This document shows, in pieces, positions 33,316 to 45,935 of a stretch of DNA of 64,000 bases. The number at the start of each line of letters is the position of its first letter. Within the stretch, counting starts at the first letter, position 1. Both the position numbers and the translations under genes were made by a program. This DNA is from Ascaphus truei (lineage: Eukaryota > Chordata > Amphibia > Anura > Ascaphidae). Under the pieces are notes generated by a model that saw only the letters and a list, made by a program, of their open reading frames with translations, was not told the origin of the DNA and did no database searches. The stretch is from positions 42,428,106 to 42,492,105 of the forward strand of contig CM071573.1 of assembly GCA_036426205.1 (NCBI GenBank), given 5' to 3'.

Positions 33316-33456
33316 GAGCTGTGGAGAGATCCTCCGTCGCTTTGGGAAGATTCTTGCTTGACTGTAGGGTTGACTATTGCGGGGTGAGGGATTCCAGTTG
33401 TGTGTAAGCCATGATGTGGTGGTACCATGTGTGGAGGGAATCTAGACGAGAGGAAG
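33316..33456 (-). CDS. tcf7l2: tcf7l2 coding exon with SFLSS alternative acceptor (human exon 9 equivalent)
   Basis: The exon reads (S)[19 protein letters not shown], then [20 protein letters not shown], then DGGSLHSS. There are two acceptors 15 bp apart: ACACAG|CTTCC at 33456 gives ...MSSFLSSRF..., and TCTAG|ATTCC at 33441 gives ...MSRF.... Both keep frame (141 or 126 bp). The donor is AGCTC|gtgagt. The VKQE sequence fits a sumoylation consensus, and the Ser-rich end lies just before the basic lead-in to the HMG box. The SFLSS choice is a known TCF7L2 splice switch and is preserved here by sequence. Compared with the human protein, single changes such as HHG for HHT and VNP for VTP are visible. 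Confidence 0.95.
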
Positions 33457-34241
33457 CTGTGTAAATCCGTAGAATAAAAATGAATAAAAGGGGAAGTCAC
33501 ATGTTAAACACATAAAAGCTTACACATCACATTTGTTAACTGTCAGTGTTAATTAGCCATAGGTAAAACATAACAATGATTGCAATGCTATTAAAACGTT
33601 CAGCATACACTCCCTTATCTTCATTAAGGATGTCAGTTATCAAGGGGTTTTACACCAAATGTACACTTTTAAGTATTACAGCAGGGAAGTCGTGCCAGTA
33701 GCCAGAATTTCTTAACAAATTCCCAATGGCGATATATAATTATCTTTTCATAGACTAGGCTAACTTATGCACTAGTTAAAATGTAGCCATCTGAATGTCG
33801 AAAAACGACATATAGTGCGGTCCTTATATACATTATGTAGAATGTTTGTTTCCCTGGGAAGGTATATACGCAGAGAGAGAAAGGACCACATTCTGTGCGT
33901 GGGAACATTTGCTAATGCATTCATATGGAAGTCCCATACATAAGAGCAGGAAGGGAGTGTCTCTTATATTCTACTTCTCTATACTCCCCTCCTCACTTCT
34001 ATATTTTTATGATGTAGCTGCAGAGAAACATACTTATAGATTAGAAATTTCGGGGGATAAAACTGAATAGATGTCATGATATATAGCCTACGTATATTTA
34101 TTTTAAAATGTCCTTTTACTCACAGGAAACATGTAAAAGAATAAAAACTGTACCAAATATTTTGTTTTGGGGGGCAGAATTGCTCTTTGAAATTCCCCTG
34201 GATGCCAGTGATTGTGATCTGTTCAGTGTTGTGGGCTAATT

Positions 34242-34471
34242 CAGGGGTGCTCAACTTCAGTCCTCAAGCCCTCGCCGACAGGTCAGGTTTTCAGAATATC
34301 CCAGCTTCAGCACAGGTGGCTCAATAAGTGGCTTAGTCAAAGACGGAGCCCCGGATTGAGCCACCTGTGCTGAAGCGGGGACTGCTTGAGCTACCTGTGC
34401 TGAAGCAGGGATATCCTGAAAACCTGACCTGTTGAGGAGGAGAGGATTGAGTACTGGAGTGGGCACACCTG
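34242..34471. mobile_element. Buster-like palindromic MITE, complete
   Basis: 230 bp, flanked by perfect GGCTAATT duplications (34234-34241 and 34472-34479). Longer than the usual copy because a GAGCCACCTGTGCTGAAGC segment is repeated in the right arm. Confidence 0.9.
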
Positions 34472-36949
34472 GGCTAATTGAACGTAATTTGTTTTCAGAA
34501 ACCTGGTCCCTTCACTACTGGACCTGCTCCTTGTGCCGTTTTAAGGAAAAGCAGTGTCACCCCCTGAGTTACTTAAAGGTTAAATAAGCATTTCATGCAC
34601 AACGTCATTCATTCCACATATCTACAGAACAATCCAACATTTATTATCTCAGATAAAAAGCATTATTCGATTTACATTTTATAACACATCATTTTTACAA
34701 CATCTCTGAGTGTATTATGGACAATTGGTTTTTACATTTATTTACAGTAAGCTTCAGCTTCCATGCAGAGATCAGAGACTAATTGCCAGGTTTGATGTGT
34801 TACTGCAAAGTCATCATAGTAAAGGGGAGATGAGTAACAATACCCAAACAATACTCATTATAATCGAGACTGGCATTAAGTCTCAATCTCAGCCCGAGAA
34901 AAATTAAGAAGGATACTGGAAAAAAGGTACTTAAAATAAATAAATGTTTTATTATAATACTTGTATGTCCCTTTGGAATCCATTATGTCAGCTGTACAAT
35001 ATTTGTTTCTTATTGCACCCTTTTATCACCAAAAATCTTAACATAGCAAGCAGATATATGGAGAAACCCAGTGTGTCAGTTTTCAAAGTATTAATTGTTG
35101 CACTTTTAAGCAAACGTTAATTTATAACACAGACTGAACACAAATGGTGATCACTACAAAGCTGCTACATTTCATTTATAGTATTTATTTATTTTTTCCA
35201 AGTTATGGTGGGGAGGGGGGGACAGGACATCCTGACAAACCAGATAAAAACTACCCTACTGCACAGTTATCCTTAGAGGGTCAATGCCATGTAAATCTAG
35301 GTAAATAAATATACATTGATACATACACATTATGTATATATTGTCTTATTATATACACAGGTGCATTCCTTGTGTTGAAGATTGTTTTTATAATCACCTA
35401 TAGCTCATGGAATTGTGATAACCACCCTGAGACCATCGTTAACAGCTCGTTAGATACCCCAGTCTGTGTCCCTGGCTCCCAGTCAGAATATAATGATGAG
35501 CCTTAAGTTGTTAACTAATTTTGTCTTCTTGGCTGTCTCGGGGGCTGCTGCCTTCCCTGCTCGTTTTGCCGCACTGTTATGGTTGTGCTTAGTGTATATC
35601 CTCTCCCTGCCTTGGTTTGATGCCCAAGCTGTGGGATGCATTTCTTTCTGCAGCTGCCCTGCTTTGACTTGCATGCGTTTTGTCATTATCGGCTGGTTTT
35701 CCGCTCACACTTGTAACATTTCATCTATTTCTGTCTCGGTTTTTTGGAGCCACGGTGCTCCCCTCCCTCCCCCCACCCTCCGTTATGGTTTATACATGAT
35801 CTGGCTCCCTTTGAAGCCAGACGATTTCAGAGCTGCCCTCGTCAGGAGAAGTGCCATCCACCAATTTAGCATGCTGAGGGCCCCAAGCTCCAACATCTCA
35901 ATCGAAAGGAGGTCACAGGGTGGCACCAGCGAGTGTCAGCAAGTGCTGTTTAATTGCCAATCTAGGCTTCTCCATGGTGTTTAAAGTATAATGACCCATC
36001 ACTTAATTCTGAGAAGCCCTGGCCCTACCGCTGAATTGAATGAATATCAAAGGCTAACTTGGAACAGGGTGCAGCGCCTAGATTTCCTATAACTGTCATA
36101 AGTATAATGGACCTGTACTTGTGTCAGCCTATTATCACAATAATGTATTTAATTTGCTGTATACTCTTTAACTGAATACCTTTCAGAAAGCCCAGTTTGG
36201 TTGGCAGTCCAAAACCCCACATTGTATCCTCACTAATAAGCGTACAACCAACATACTTCCATGTTACACATATCCTATTGACTTAACCCTTCAAGTGCTG
36301 CCAGATATAGCAGAGTACTGCATTGCTCCAGCATCCAATGTGTTAAGGTAGCCCTCACTGATCGCAAACAAGTTCCTATTAACATGAAGTGCTGAATTAT
36401 GAATGCATGAAGGTTGCAGTGGGATCTGATTTTTATAATACAATATAATCCTATTCTTAACCTGCTACTTTTCTTTTTTTTCTTGAAAAAGTCGGCTCTG
36501 TTTTTATTTTGCTTCTTTCATTTTTGAGCAGCGGGTCTTATAGATATAAAAAAAAAAAAGCCTGCCAAAGTTTATCCTGACATGTTTTCTGTCCCCCTTG
36601 GACCTCAAATGATAAAACCACAGTCCTATATGGGAAGTAGCACGGTGGCCATACAACATTTAGGTTAACGATCAAAGAGTAGCTTTATTTATTTTTCTTA
36701 AGACTAATGCTTATTTTTTACAAAACCTTCCATGAGTGGGGGAGTGAGTTGTAGGTCAAACAAACTGGTTTAAGATAGGTCACTTACTGTATTAGAGAGT
36801 AAAGTGGTTTAACTTTAAAAAAAAAAAAAAGGAATGGCAAATTCTGTTGGTTGTAACCGAACTAGATGGCACAACCCAACACCTCGGGCATGGAAACACT
36901 TTGCAGGTTGGATCGCCAGTTTTTTTTATTTTGTAGTTTAAATCAGATA

Positions 36950-37340
36950 ACATGACTAATGCCCGTGCTATCTTCCTCCTTGGCAGTAAGGGGGTTAATG
37001 GATGCACAGTCTTCACTATATGTTTGTACTCTTATTTAAGCCAACTATCCTACTTCTCAAACAATCTCTACCACAACCCCAGATCCTCAGCTGGTAATGC
37101 ACGCTACAGTAATTTAATTAGCGGTCATCATCAAAATAGATTAGCCATTTCAACCCATCAGTAAGGACTAAACCTGCACCGATTTAATTAACCCTACTGG
37201 AAATCAGATGAGCAGAAAATAAACCCATCATTAGGAGTCATTAGTGATAGCTTAAACAGTGTGCTGCTGACCAGTTTGTAAATAAAACTAGCAGCCAGTG
37301 GAAAATTAGCTGGAATTAATTAGAGAAAAACTCCAAACAT
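36950..37340. promoter_or_regulatory. candidate conserved non-coding element in tcf7l2 intron
   Basis: Repeat-free block with repeated TTAATTA, CATTAG and AATTAGC words (for example near 37112, 37184, 37309), flanked by ordinary intron. Proposed as a possible enhancer only because of motif density; no alignment was possible. Confidence 0.25.
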
Positions 37341-38044
37341 GGGCTGTTTTTATACGAGAGCTGGTGTCCTGAACCCAGTGCTCTTTGGAAAATGCGTCAC
37401 AGCAAACCACTTTTCTCAAGCACTACTATCCCATCATTACAGTCACAAACTGGAATATTTTAAGGAACAGCCCTAACCTACCACTTAAAGGTGAATGTCC
37501 CCTTTTGTTATTACCTGCTTTATGGATGTTAAGTCATTCTAAGCTGGGACTCTCAAAATGGTCACTACTGTGATTTTCTCAAAACTTCTTTAAAACTGAA
37601 TATTCTCCCATGACAGTCACCTCATTGATTGGTTCAATGACCTTGTATTTATTTTTCTCCCTAAAATGCTGGAAACGTCATCTTTCAATATTTCCTAAAA
37701 CAGGGGCCTCTTAGTGGTATGACCAGGGCAGTCAAGGCTGAGGCAGCAAAGGGGTTAATATGTAAAGAACGCAATCTATACCAGCACTAGGCACAGATAT
37801 ATTAAGGGTCAACATCGTTGAACTAGGCTTATATAGTTCACTTCTCCTTGGAATGACATAAGCAACACAGAGGCTAGGCAACTATGAAAATGAACACCAA
37901 AATAAACTGGGCACTCATGATGGATACAACTGGAAGGGAACCCTGGACAAACAGTGTGTAGGATGAGTGGACTTTGTGGCACGTGACCTGTAGGAGCGCC
38001 TATACTTCTCCCTGAATTGCCTTTAGTATTCAGACACTGTCAGC

Positions 38045-38280
38045 ACTATGGCTGTGTTTCTCAACCAGTGTACCCTATGGGAGCCTTTGACTAACTTGTA
38101 GGGTTGGTTCCCATGAGAAGTTAATTTAGTTCATTCATGTTTTACAACAAAATAGCAAGAAACTAGGAATCGACAATTGGAAACGCCGTCCTTATAATAG
38201 CAGTGTGCTGAGGAGATGAAAATGTGGGGTAAAAATTATACTTTCGAGGGACTAAAGGAGGTTACAAAAGAATTGCAAGG
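38045..38280. mobile_element. hAT-like fragment
   Basis: Begins GTGTTTCTCAACCAGTGTACCC, wording typical of hAT elements in vertebrates; the right end is not defined. Confidence 0.4.
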
Positions 38281-38319
38281 TTTCAGGGGCACTCAGTTTC
38301 CCTCTACATTTTTTTTTAC

Positions 38320-38536
38320 ATAGGTGGGAAGCAGGGGGTGTCTGCAGCTGAACTGCGTTAATCTCACCTCCGAGGACCCTCCGGTTTCAGAGATACCTGC
38401 CTTTAAACGTGGTACTGGTTCTGTCCCATCAAAATGGCGGTTTAAATAATATGCGCTACACGGGCCAATAGGAAGCCGTGACATCACCCGTTGCCGTTTC
38501 CTATTGGCCCGTGTGACCACCAGGCTTCCCACCTAT
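38320..38536. mobile_element. small inverted-repeat element with internal hairpin
   Basis: Outer termini ATAGGTGGGAAGC and GCTTCCCACCTAT are perfectly inverted. Inside, ACACGGGCCAATAGGAA and TTCCTATTGGCCCGTGT (38457-38513) form a second perfect stem. No target duplication was identified. Confidence 0.7.
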
Positions 38537-38719
38537 GAAAATAAAAGCGGGGGGGAGTTGGGGAGGGAGACGGGAATGGCTTCTTTCCCAAATTCTAGTG
38601 AATGATGGGAGTGGGTGATTTTGAAGAGGGAAGAACTGCTTTGAAATGAGTTCAGACCACTTAAAATGTTAACTGGCAAGCCCGGCTAAGTCGTGGCAAG
38701 AAGAATGAGCGCAACTCAC

Positions 38720-38806
38720 CTGGACATGGAAGCATTGACAGTAAGAGCTGTAGGGTAGGGATGTCGGAATCCTCCTGTTGTGATTGGATAAACTGGTTGA
38801 CCCTGC
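38720..38806 (-). CDS. tcf7l2: tcf7l2 coding exon (human exon 8 equivalent)
   Basis: The minus strand reads [20 protein letters not shown] followed by LTVNASMS, identical in style to vertebrate TCF7L2/TCF7L1 at this site. The acceptor is ATTCTCAG|GCAGGG and the donor CCAG|gtgagt. Length is 87 bp: one base completing Gln, 28 codons, and two bases (AG) that make Ser or Arg depending on which acceptor the next exon uses. It is a constitutive exon in the context-dependent regulatory region upstream of the HMG box. No frame damage is seen. Confidence 0.95.
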
Positions 38807-38959
38807 CTGAGAATGAGGGAGAAAATGGTTAATAAAAAATAAAAAAAGGGTAAAAATTATCTCGCCACTTTCTTATTTGATAAGGACAAAAATCTTGGGG
38901 ATTGTACTGCACAGATCAAAGGAAAGAAACGCAGAACAATTTGAATGCCACAAATCTTA

Positions 38960-39410
38960 TGTGGATGGCTAATTAAATTTTATAACCCCGTCTTATGTCA
39001 ATATCGCCCCTCTCCACGAGCTGGAACTAGGTGTTTTGTTGTGATAATTAAAGGCGAAGTCTCACTGCTTTAATGGAGCCATCACACTAATTGAGGGCTA
39101 CACATGCAAAGAAAAACAATAATGAATGTAAATTTATACCAAAATAAAATACAGTGAATCAAAGGACCTCAGCTGTGCTTTGGGTCCCTTTCGCTATTTA
39201 GATCTCGGTGAGAAAACATTAAATTAACAGAGCTTAATTTGTAGCCTTTTGTCAGATTAATGAGAGTTGACAAGATTTACCGGGGGAAAGTTCCCAAATA
39301 GAATTGTGGGGAACCAATAGACAATCAGAGCTCATTACAATAATTAATAATTACAGTGACTTGCACTAGGGGAAAACTGAGAAAGGTACCAAAGATCTGA
39401 CTGAGCATTC
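38960..39410. promoter_or_regulatory. candidate conserved non-coding element in tcf7l2 intron
   Basis: A repeat-free, AT-rich stretch between exons 7 and 8 with several TTAATTA/AATTAA motifs and a TCF/LEF-type ATCAAAGG site near 39158. Density of homeodomain-like sites and lack of low complexity resemble developmental enhancers near Wnt-pathway genes. This is inference from composition only. Confidence 0.3.
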
Positions 39411-39533
39411 GCTGAATTGACTGTAAATTATCCCAAATTTCAGAAAGAACATTGTGCACAGATCTTTCTTATTGTTTCCAAAAGTAACTGTCCATAAGAA
39501 ATGCGCCCTATTTTAGATGAGATGCTTTAGAAC

Positions 39534-40000
39534 AGTGATTCCAAATAGGGGGTTCATGAACCGAGGGGTTTGGGAGGTGCCTCCAAGGCGTTATCCCTTG
39601 GAAAATATTTAATGGCGACTAACAGGCAGTATAGTGGGGTCCTGAGCCCATGGGGGGACTGCACCTTAGCGTGGCGGGTATACCTGTCAATTATAGCACA
39701 AGCTTCCTAAATCGCTGCCCACAAGGCTTTGCATCCTCAGCGGCAAGGAATTGTGGGGCGTGACTTAGGAAGCTCCCGCAGAAATTGACAGCTAAACCCG
39801 AAACTGCCTTCACACACTGAGTTTGGGGCCTTATTAAGAGTGTATTCCCCCCACGAGCTCAGGACACTATCCAGCCTGGGATCGCTCACACAGTTTTATC
39901 AGCGATAGTCTATAAGATTGATTAAATTGGGGTTCGAAGAACAAATATTTACTAGCAGGGGGGGGGGGGTGCAGAGTGTAAAAGAGCTTGGGAACAGCAG
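39534..40000. mobile_element. hAT-like repeat
   Basis: Left end CAGTGATTCCAAATAGGGGGTTC, right end near GAGCTTGGGAACAGCAG, similar to hAT termini of the CAGTGGTTCCCAA type. Internal sequence is GC-rich relative to the intron. Confidence 0.4.
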
Positions 40001-40308
40001 AATATTCTCACTTGCTCTGTATCACCTCATTAATACACATTCTTATGCAAAAAGGTGCGTGTACATATCTATCTATATCTACCAACTAAAACACGCATAG
40101 TATTTTTGAATGTAAACAGATTTATAAACAAAAACTGATATGTATCCCCTTTGCTCACAATGGAGTCTGCATTATAAAAAGCAATTGTACCATCAGACAC
40201 ACCAACATGCCAGCCTCTCTCAACATACATTGAATTTATACATATATTCTACGTCAAAGGTTGTATAAAGGATATATAAAAAGGGGTAAAAATACTGGAA
40301 CTCCTTAC

Positions 40309-40411
40309 TGTGGTACTAACCATCCTAGCGGATGGGGGATCTGTCCTACGGCGCCCGGCGATAAAGGGTAATAGGGGGATATATCCGGAGGGTGCGGGGG
40401 CCGGGGAATTC
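40309..40411 (-). CDS. tcf7l2: tcf7l2 coding exon with LVPQ alternative donor (human exon 7 equivalent)
   Basis: The exon reads (G)[20 protein letters not shown], then [13 protein letters not shown], matching TCF7L2. The acceptor is cgtag|GAATTC and the long donor is CCACA|gtaagg (103 bp). A second donor, GGATG|gttagt, lies 12 bp earlier, so that the exon ends at 40321 (91 bp). Use of the inner donor removes LVPQ and joins GW directly to QGQPVYP, in frame. In the TCF/LEF family the LVPQ and SxxSS motifs are known splice-controlled elements linked to repressor activity; their presence is seen here, the regulatory role is family knowledge. The exon is separated from the next upstream exon by the anomalous 41.8-53.3 kb segment. 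Confidence 0.95.
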
Positions 40412-40908
40412 CTACGGAGACAGATATATTACATAAGATTTCAAGGGCAAAAGAATTAGTAATGGATGCAAAGACATTTCTTAGTTACAGATAACACAAA
40501 GACTTCTAATGAACCCAATATAATTAATTAATTCCTGAATTAAAACATGGTTTGTAAAATGAGTATCTTTCAGCACGATGAGAATCACATTTAGAATTAT
40601 TTAAAGGTGAGGCCCACATCCATACAAGGCCTCCAGGGGTTAAAAATAAATAAAAAATCCCTCTTCCAATGCGCAGCCCAAAAAAATATTTCTTGATGGT
40701 CACCCAAAAGTTGACTTTTCATTTGCTGAGCAAATTGAGTCCCCACTGTCCTAAAGAGCTGGCAATTCCCAGGCTTGAGAAACTGGTATAGTAAGAAATA
40801 CTAAGACTTACCCAAGGTTGCTATGGAAAGCTGTCATTTTGTTGGTCAGTGCAAAGCTACCGCCCTTAAGAAGTCCTTTTACTGCAAATACTGAAGGTTG
40901 CAACAGCA

Positions 40909-41787
40909 CTAGCCAGGTACGGAATGAAGCAGTATTGCATGTAGCCATGTACGGAATGAAGCAGTATTGCATGTAGCCAGGTACGGAATGAAGCAGTATT
41001 GCATGTAGCCAGGTACGGAATGAAGCAGTATTGCATGTAGCCAGGTATGGAATGAAGCAGTATTGCATGTGGCCAGGTACGGAATGAAGCAGTATTGCAT
41101 GTAGCCAGGTACGGAATGAAGCAGTATTGCATGAGGCGGGTACGGAATGAAGCAGTATTGCTTGTGGCGGGTACGGAATGAAGCAGTATTGCATGTGGCG
41201 GGTACGGAATGAAGCAGTATTGCATGTAGCCAGGTACGGAATGAAGCAGTATTGCATGTAGCCAGGTACGGAATGAAGCAGTATTGCATGTGGCGGGTAT
41301 GGAATGAAGCAGTATTGCTTGTGGCGGGTACGGAATGAAGCAGTATTGCATGTGGCGGGTACGGAATGAAGCAGTATTGCATGTGGCGGGTACAGAATGA
41401 AGCAGTATTGCATGTTGCGGGAATGGAATGAAGCAGTATTGCATGTGGCGGGTACGGAATGAAGCAGTATTGCATGTGGCGGGTATGGAATGAAGCAATA
41501 TTGCATGTGGCCAGGTACGGAATGAAGCATTATTGCATGTGACGGGTACGGAATGAAGCAGTATTGCATGTGGCCAGGTACGGAATGAAGCAGTATTGCA
41601 TGTGGCGGGTATGGAATGAAGCAGTATTGCATGTGGCCAGGTACGGAATGAAGCAGTATTGCATGTTGCGGGTACGGAATGAAGCAGTATTGCATGTAGC
41701 CAAGTACGGAATGAAGCAGTATTGCATGTGGCCAGGTACGGAATGAAGCAGTATTGCATGTGGCGAGTACGGAATGAAGCAGTATTG
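40909..41787. repeat. minisatellite A, 31-bp unit, clean copy
   Basis: About 28 head-to-tail copies of a unit like GTACGGAATGAAGCAGTATT followed by GCATGTGGCGG, with regular variants (TAGCCAG, TTGCGG). Because 31 is not a multiple of three and the complement has few stops, all three minus frames stay open for 190-366 codons; these repetitive frames are not genes. The array stops abruptly at about 41787, exactly where the inverted segment begins. Confidence 0.95.
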
Positions 41788-44636
41788 ATTGTAATGGAGC
41801 CATAACATGCATATTCCAGGAGACATAAAAAGCAAATCGATACAGGTCCAGTGCGCAATAATGGTACCCATAGCACCTGTCTGTGCTCCGGTATGCTAGT
41901 CCCAGCAACCGACGCCCTGTCAGACACCCTAAGAGCCGTCCCCAAACCCAACCCCCCCCACCACCAAACTCACCCCACAGAGCCCCACAGGAACGGGAAA
42001 AACACGCGCTGGAGGGTGCACGATATACCCCAATATAAATCAGGAATAAGGGTAGGGCAGAGGAAATACCCCTTCACTCCAAACTATACGACTTGCCTCG
42101 ATCTGGGTCCTCTCTCACTATAACCTCCCCTTTCTCCAGCGTGCAAGCCCAGTCAGGAAAATGTCGAAAGAGATAGAAAGATAACAGCCCGCACTTCTGC
42201 AAGTGGCAATATCCAGGCACTCTCGAGGTCACCCAGAATGAAAACTTTATTCGGACTCACACACACACAAGGCTTCACCAAGGTTTCCCCTCAACGCTTT
42301 CACAGCAGCTAGAAAGCGCTTCGTCTTGGAGTTGTGTTGTTGTGATGTCGAATATAAGTTTTTTCATTCAACCGGAAGTAGCCTGGATATTTGCCACTTC
42401 AGTTAGCTCCGGATCTCTTTCTATCCAGTGGAATATGGTGCGTCAAACTTAGATAGCGCTCACAGTAAGACTCACAATGAATTTTATAAAAAAAAAACAT
42501 AATCTCCAGAACTCCCTTAGAGAGAAATATACAATACGTTAGACGATTCAAGTGGAGATAACACCTAATGGAGACCCGATGTAGCCAAACAGAAAAGCTT
42601 AATAAACATTCCTTGATAAAGCGCGGTTCTGCGAACGCGTAGGTTTTTGTTGTTGTTTTTTACCTCTTTATCCAAGTGATTTAATAAATAATTTTTTCCA
42701 TTGAGTCACCTCTTATCTACTATTTTCTTGTCGGCGGTTGTGCCCTGCACCTCTTTCTCATTTCCCTGGAGATAAAGGCAGCCATCTTTGATGTAACCGT
42801 ACCTGAAAAGTTAAATATCTAGTAACCGTGGGGTCCCTGGTGCTAGGACTAGCGCGGTTCTGCTCTAGGGGCCTCTGGGTTTCGATTTGGCAAAAAAAAA
42901 AGGGAGACAGGCAGGCAGGGTTGTTGCTTTAATCCCTTGTTTGCGACACAGGATTTGCCCTCCATTGCTTTGCGGCAGCAAAACGGTTAAACAATCTTGT
43001 TGATTGACCATTTGGATGTGGGAAAATTGGCTTCTGGCTCCAGGCTGGGGAATGTTGTTGTTTTTCAAAATGTATGAATAAATTGAGGTTGATTCCACTG
43101 TCTCCCAACCTCTGTGGTGCTCTAACAGTAATTATGAAAACATTATAACCTAAAACGATTAATGCTAAATATTTCCTTAGAAACTGTGATAAAATAGAAT
43201 TGCAGGAAAAGTCAGGTTCAACTTTTTTGTGGGGTGCTAGAAATGTCCCTTTGGATTTGTCTAAAAACTGATCTATAACTCGGACATTACAACTGTACTG
43301 CAAATTATTTTATTTTGATGCATTTTAAGCCTTTCAGTATGTGATGTACTGTATTTTCTGCTCCATTCGTTATTGAGCTTGTGGGTTATATATAATACAA
43401 TATAAATATAACTAAGAAAATTGTGTTACACATTTAAACGTTGGAAGTTGATGATGGTAGTGGATTTGCCGTTTAAGTTATATTACACAAACTATAGATG
43501 TAGCCTGTGTGAAAAATGACTTTGTATCATGCTGAATACACATCACCTGTGTGTCTGCCTGGTGCCTGAATAACAGCACATACGTATTTATAAATCTTAA
43601 CAAGAAGCTTTGTCTCCTGAATGCTGGTCACACCTGTGTTTCTCAGCAGGGAACACTAGCATTATCATACAGGGGGATCAGTGCAGTGTATAACTGCTGA
43701 CCACATCAAACTGATCCGGCTGCAAACTGGAGAAAAAACAAGTGGGATTTTCACTCCAGAATAAACTGGTGCATTTTATTTTTCCAGTTCGTTTTGCAGC
43801 CAGGATTTTGATGATAATGATAACAACATATTGACACGTTTTGTAGTTTTAGCGCGTAACTTTACACAGATTATTTGTTGCCTTTGTTTGTTTTTCTATG
43901 TGTGTTTTTAGGCTATTTTGGTTGATGTGTAAAGCACACCGCAAATACCAGTAATAGCAGAACACAAAAGGAAAGAGCTAAATAGCTCTATTAACTATTG
44001 TCCCACGCTGGGGTCTGTTCCTCTGACATTATACAAGCTGTTTCTTATTTATGGAAATGAAGGCACTATCTGTGACTCTAATCCATTATCATCTGATACC
44101 AGTGCCTCCTTATCTGTGCCGGAAACCTAATCTGGTTAAATGTTCTTTTTGAAGAGTTAGTTCAATTCCTCCATTGGGAATTAGAATTGTAAGACAGGGT
44201 TGCTTCGAGAACTGGTCAAGTAGGGACAACGTTTCTGCACGTTCGATTTTTCTACGTGGATTCTGAGTGAAGGGCAAACGTTTTTTTTTGCGTAATGCAT
44301 TTTTGTGTTGTTTTATTACGCATAGTGCATTACTTAAGACCGTGGAACCTGTGTTTTATCTTCTTTTTAAAATACATTTTAGTTCTCCTTTTCAGTTTTG
44401 TTACCAAACTCAAGAGTTTTTAAGTTTATTATTAATATGTGTTGGTGATGGAATAATTGGCAATGTCCACACACAGCAGATCTGCGAGATAATACGTCGT
44501 GTACTGAAGGCCGTTTTAGAATACAAGGCAGCCAGCGATCCTTAGATCCTATATGTATAAGGGTTGCAGGCTTAGGTGGAAGAGGTGGTGTTGTGTTCAC
44601 AATCCTTTGAGATTGAGTGGGTTTGGCCTTAGATCA

Positions 44637-44800
44637 GGGTGGGCAACTCCAGTCCTCAAGAGCTACCAACAGGTCAGGATTTCAGATATGCCAAATGAGC
44701 TGATTGAGTCACCGGTGCTGTCTGAAGCAGGGATATCCTGAAAACCTAACCTGTTTGTGGCCTTGAGGACTGAGTTGCCCCTCCCTTGCCTTAGATGGTT
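44637..44800. mobile_element. Buster-like MITE (copy inside the inverted segment)
   Basis: Counterpart of the clean element at 56052-56205, with added single-base changes. Confidence 0.8.
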
Positions 44801-45689
44801 GGGTAAAGTCAGTTTATTTAGTGATAGACTCTGTGCGGAAACGTAGCGATCCCAAAGTGGGTCTATCCGGATTCACCGGTGAATCTAGGCTTGCCGTTAG
44901 CCTGTCTTCTGGCCTCCTGTAGATGATGCATTAGCGCCAAGATTCTTGGGAGGAACCTAGGGGAGGTGGGCTAATTGTTTGGCGCCGCGAAAGAGGTACG
45001 CAACCAACAGTGAGCCAGTTTGCCGCCAGCGACAGGGACGAGAAAGGAGCCAGTGAATCGCTTGGGACTAGATCTCGCTAACTCACACGAGGAACATGAC
45101 AAGAAAAAGAACCATGCGATAAATCTGGAGGAGGGTTGGGCCTTGGATAAATAATACAGTCGGGAATTTCAGTGGCGAGGTGGGCTATTTCATCTGCAAT
45201 GGCAACAAAGAGTGGGGGAAGACTAGACAAGACACAGACAGGTGGAATGCGAATATATTTTCTCAGTAGCCTGTGACTTCATCATCAACTCAACACCCAC
45301 CAGAACACTGTAAATAAACTAGGACTTACCATATCACTTGCAGTGACCCGAACTCATGCCATCTTTTAGGGTGGCGGGGGAGAGGAGAGTACCGTGTAAG
45401 CTTCTTTACGATTTTAAAAACATCACTAACAAAATAATTCTAGAGGGTGCTTTTGTCACACGGTGTTTATTAACATTGTCAGTTGGAGAAAAACTGTACA
45501 TAATGGGCAATTGGCTTTCAGTATCTACAGACTTCTATTGGGGGAACTGCTATCTTGGTCGGATCCTGGATAATGGTGGAATTAACAATACAAGGTCTTG
45601 GTAGCAGCCTTGTTTCCAATCCGTGCAACATCCCCACCCGTGCCATCACGATGTATGGATGTCGTCTATTTAGTGAGACCAGTAAAGAG

Positions 45690-45870
45690 CAGGGGCGGCC
45701 AACATCAATCCTAAGGGCGCCAAAACAAGTCAGGTTTTCAGGATATCCTGCTTCGCACAGGTGTGCATTAAAAGACTAAGCCAAGATTGAGCCACCTGTG
45801 TGAAGCGGGTATCCTGATAAAAACCTGACCTTCTGGTGGCCCTTGGGACTGGAGTGGCCCCCTACTGCAG
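45690..45870. mobile_element. Buster-like MITE (copy inside the inverted segment)
   Basis: Counterpart of 55231-55413; indels relative to the clean copy are frequent (for example TATCCTGCTTCGCACAGG in place of TATCCCTGCTTCAGCACAGG). Confidence 0.8.
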
Positions 45871-45935
45871 TAGAGGCTCAAGATGGGTTTGCTAGGGTCT
45901 TTAACAGGTCGTTGGTACTCCTTTTTTATTGAAAG

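Larger units (their letters stand above)
33457..38719 (-). other. tcf7l2 intron between exons 8 and 9
   Basis: Mostly single-copy AT-rich sequence with one Buster-like MITE (34242-34471), a hAT-like fragment (38045-38280) and a small inverted-repeat element (38320-38536). The block 36950-37340 is rich in TTAATTA/TAATTA homeodomain-type sites and lacks repeats, so it is a candidate conserved non-coding element. The plus-strand open frame 35466-35984 has no recognisable domain and lies antisense in this intron. Confidence 0.6.

Noticed and set aside
35466..35984. 172-codon plus-strand open frame
   Set aside because: Antisense in an intron, no domain, no splice or repeat context; the hydrophobic N-terminus is a chance product of T-rich sequence.
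40808..41908. Open frames of 361-366 codons, minus strand
   Set aside because: They consist almost wholly of the translated 31-bp minisatellite; all three frames are open, which no real gene would need.
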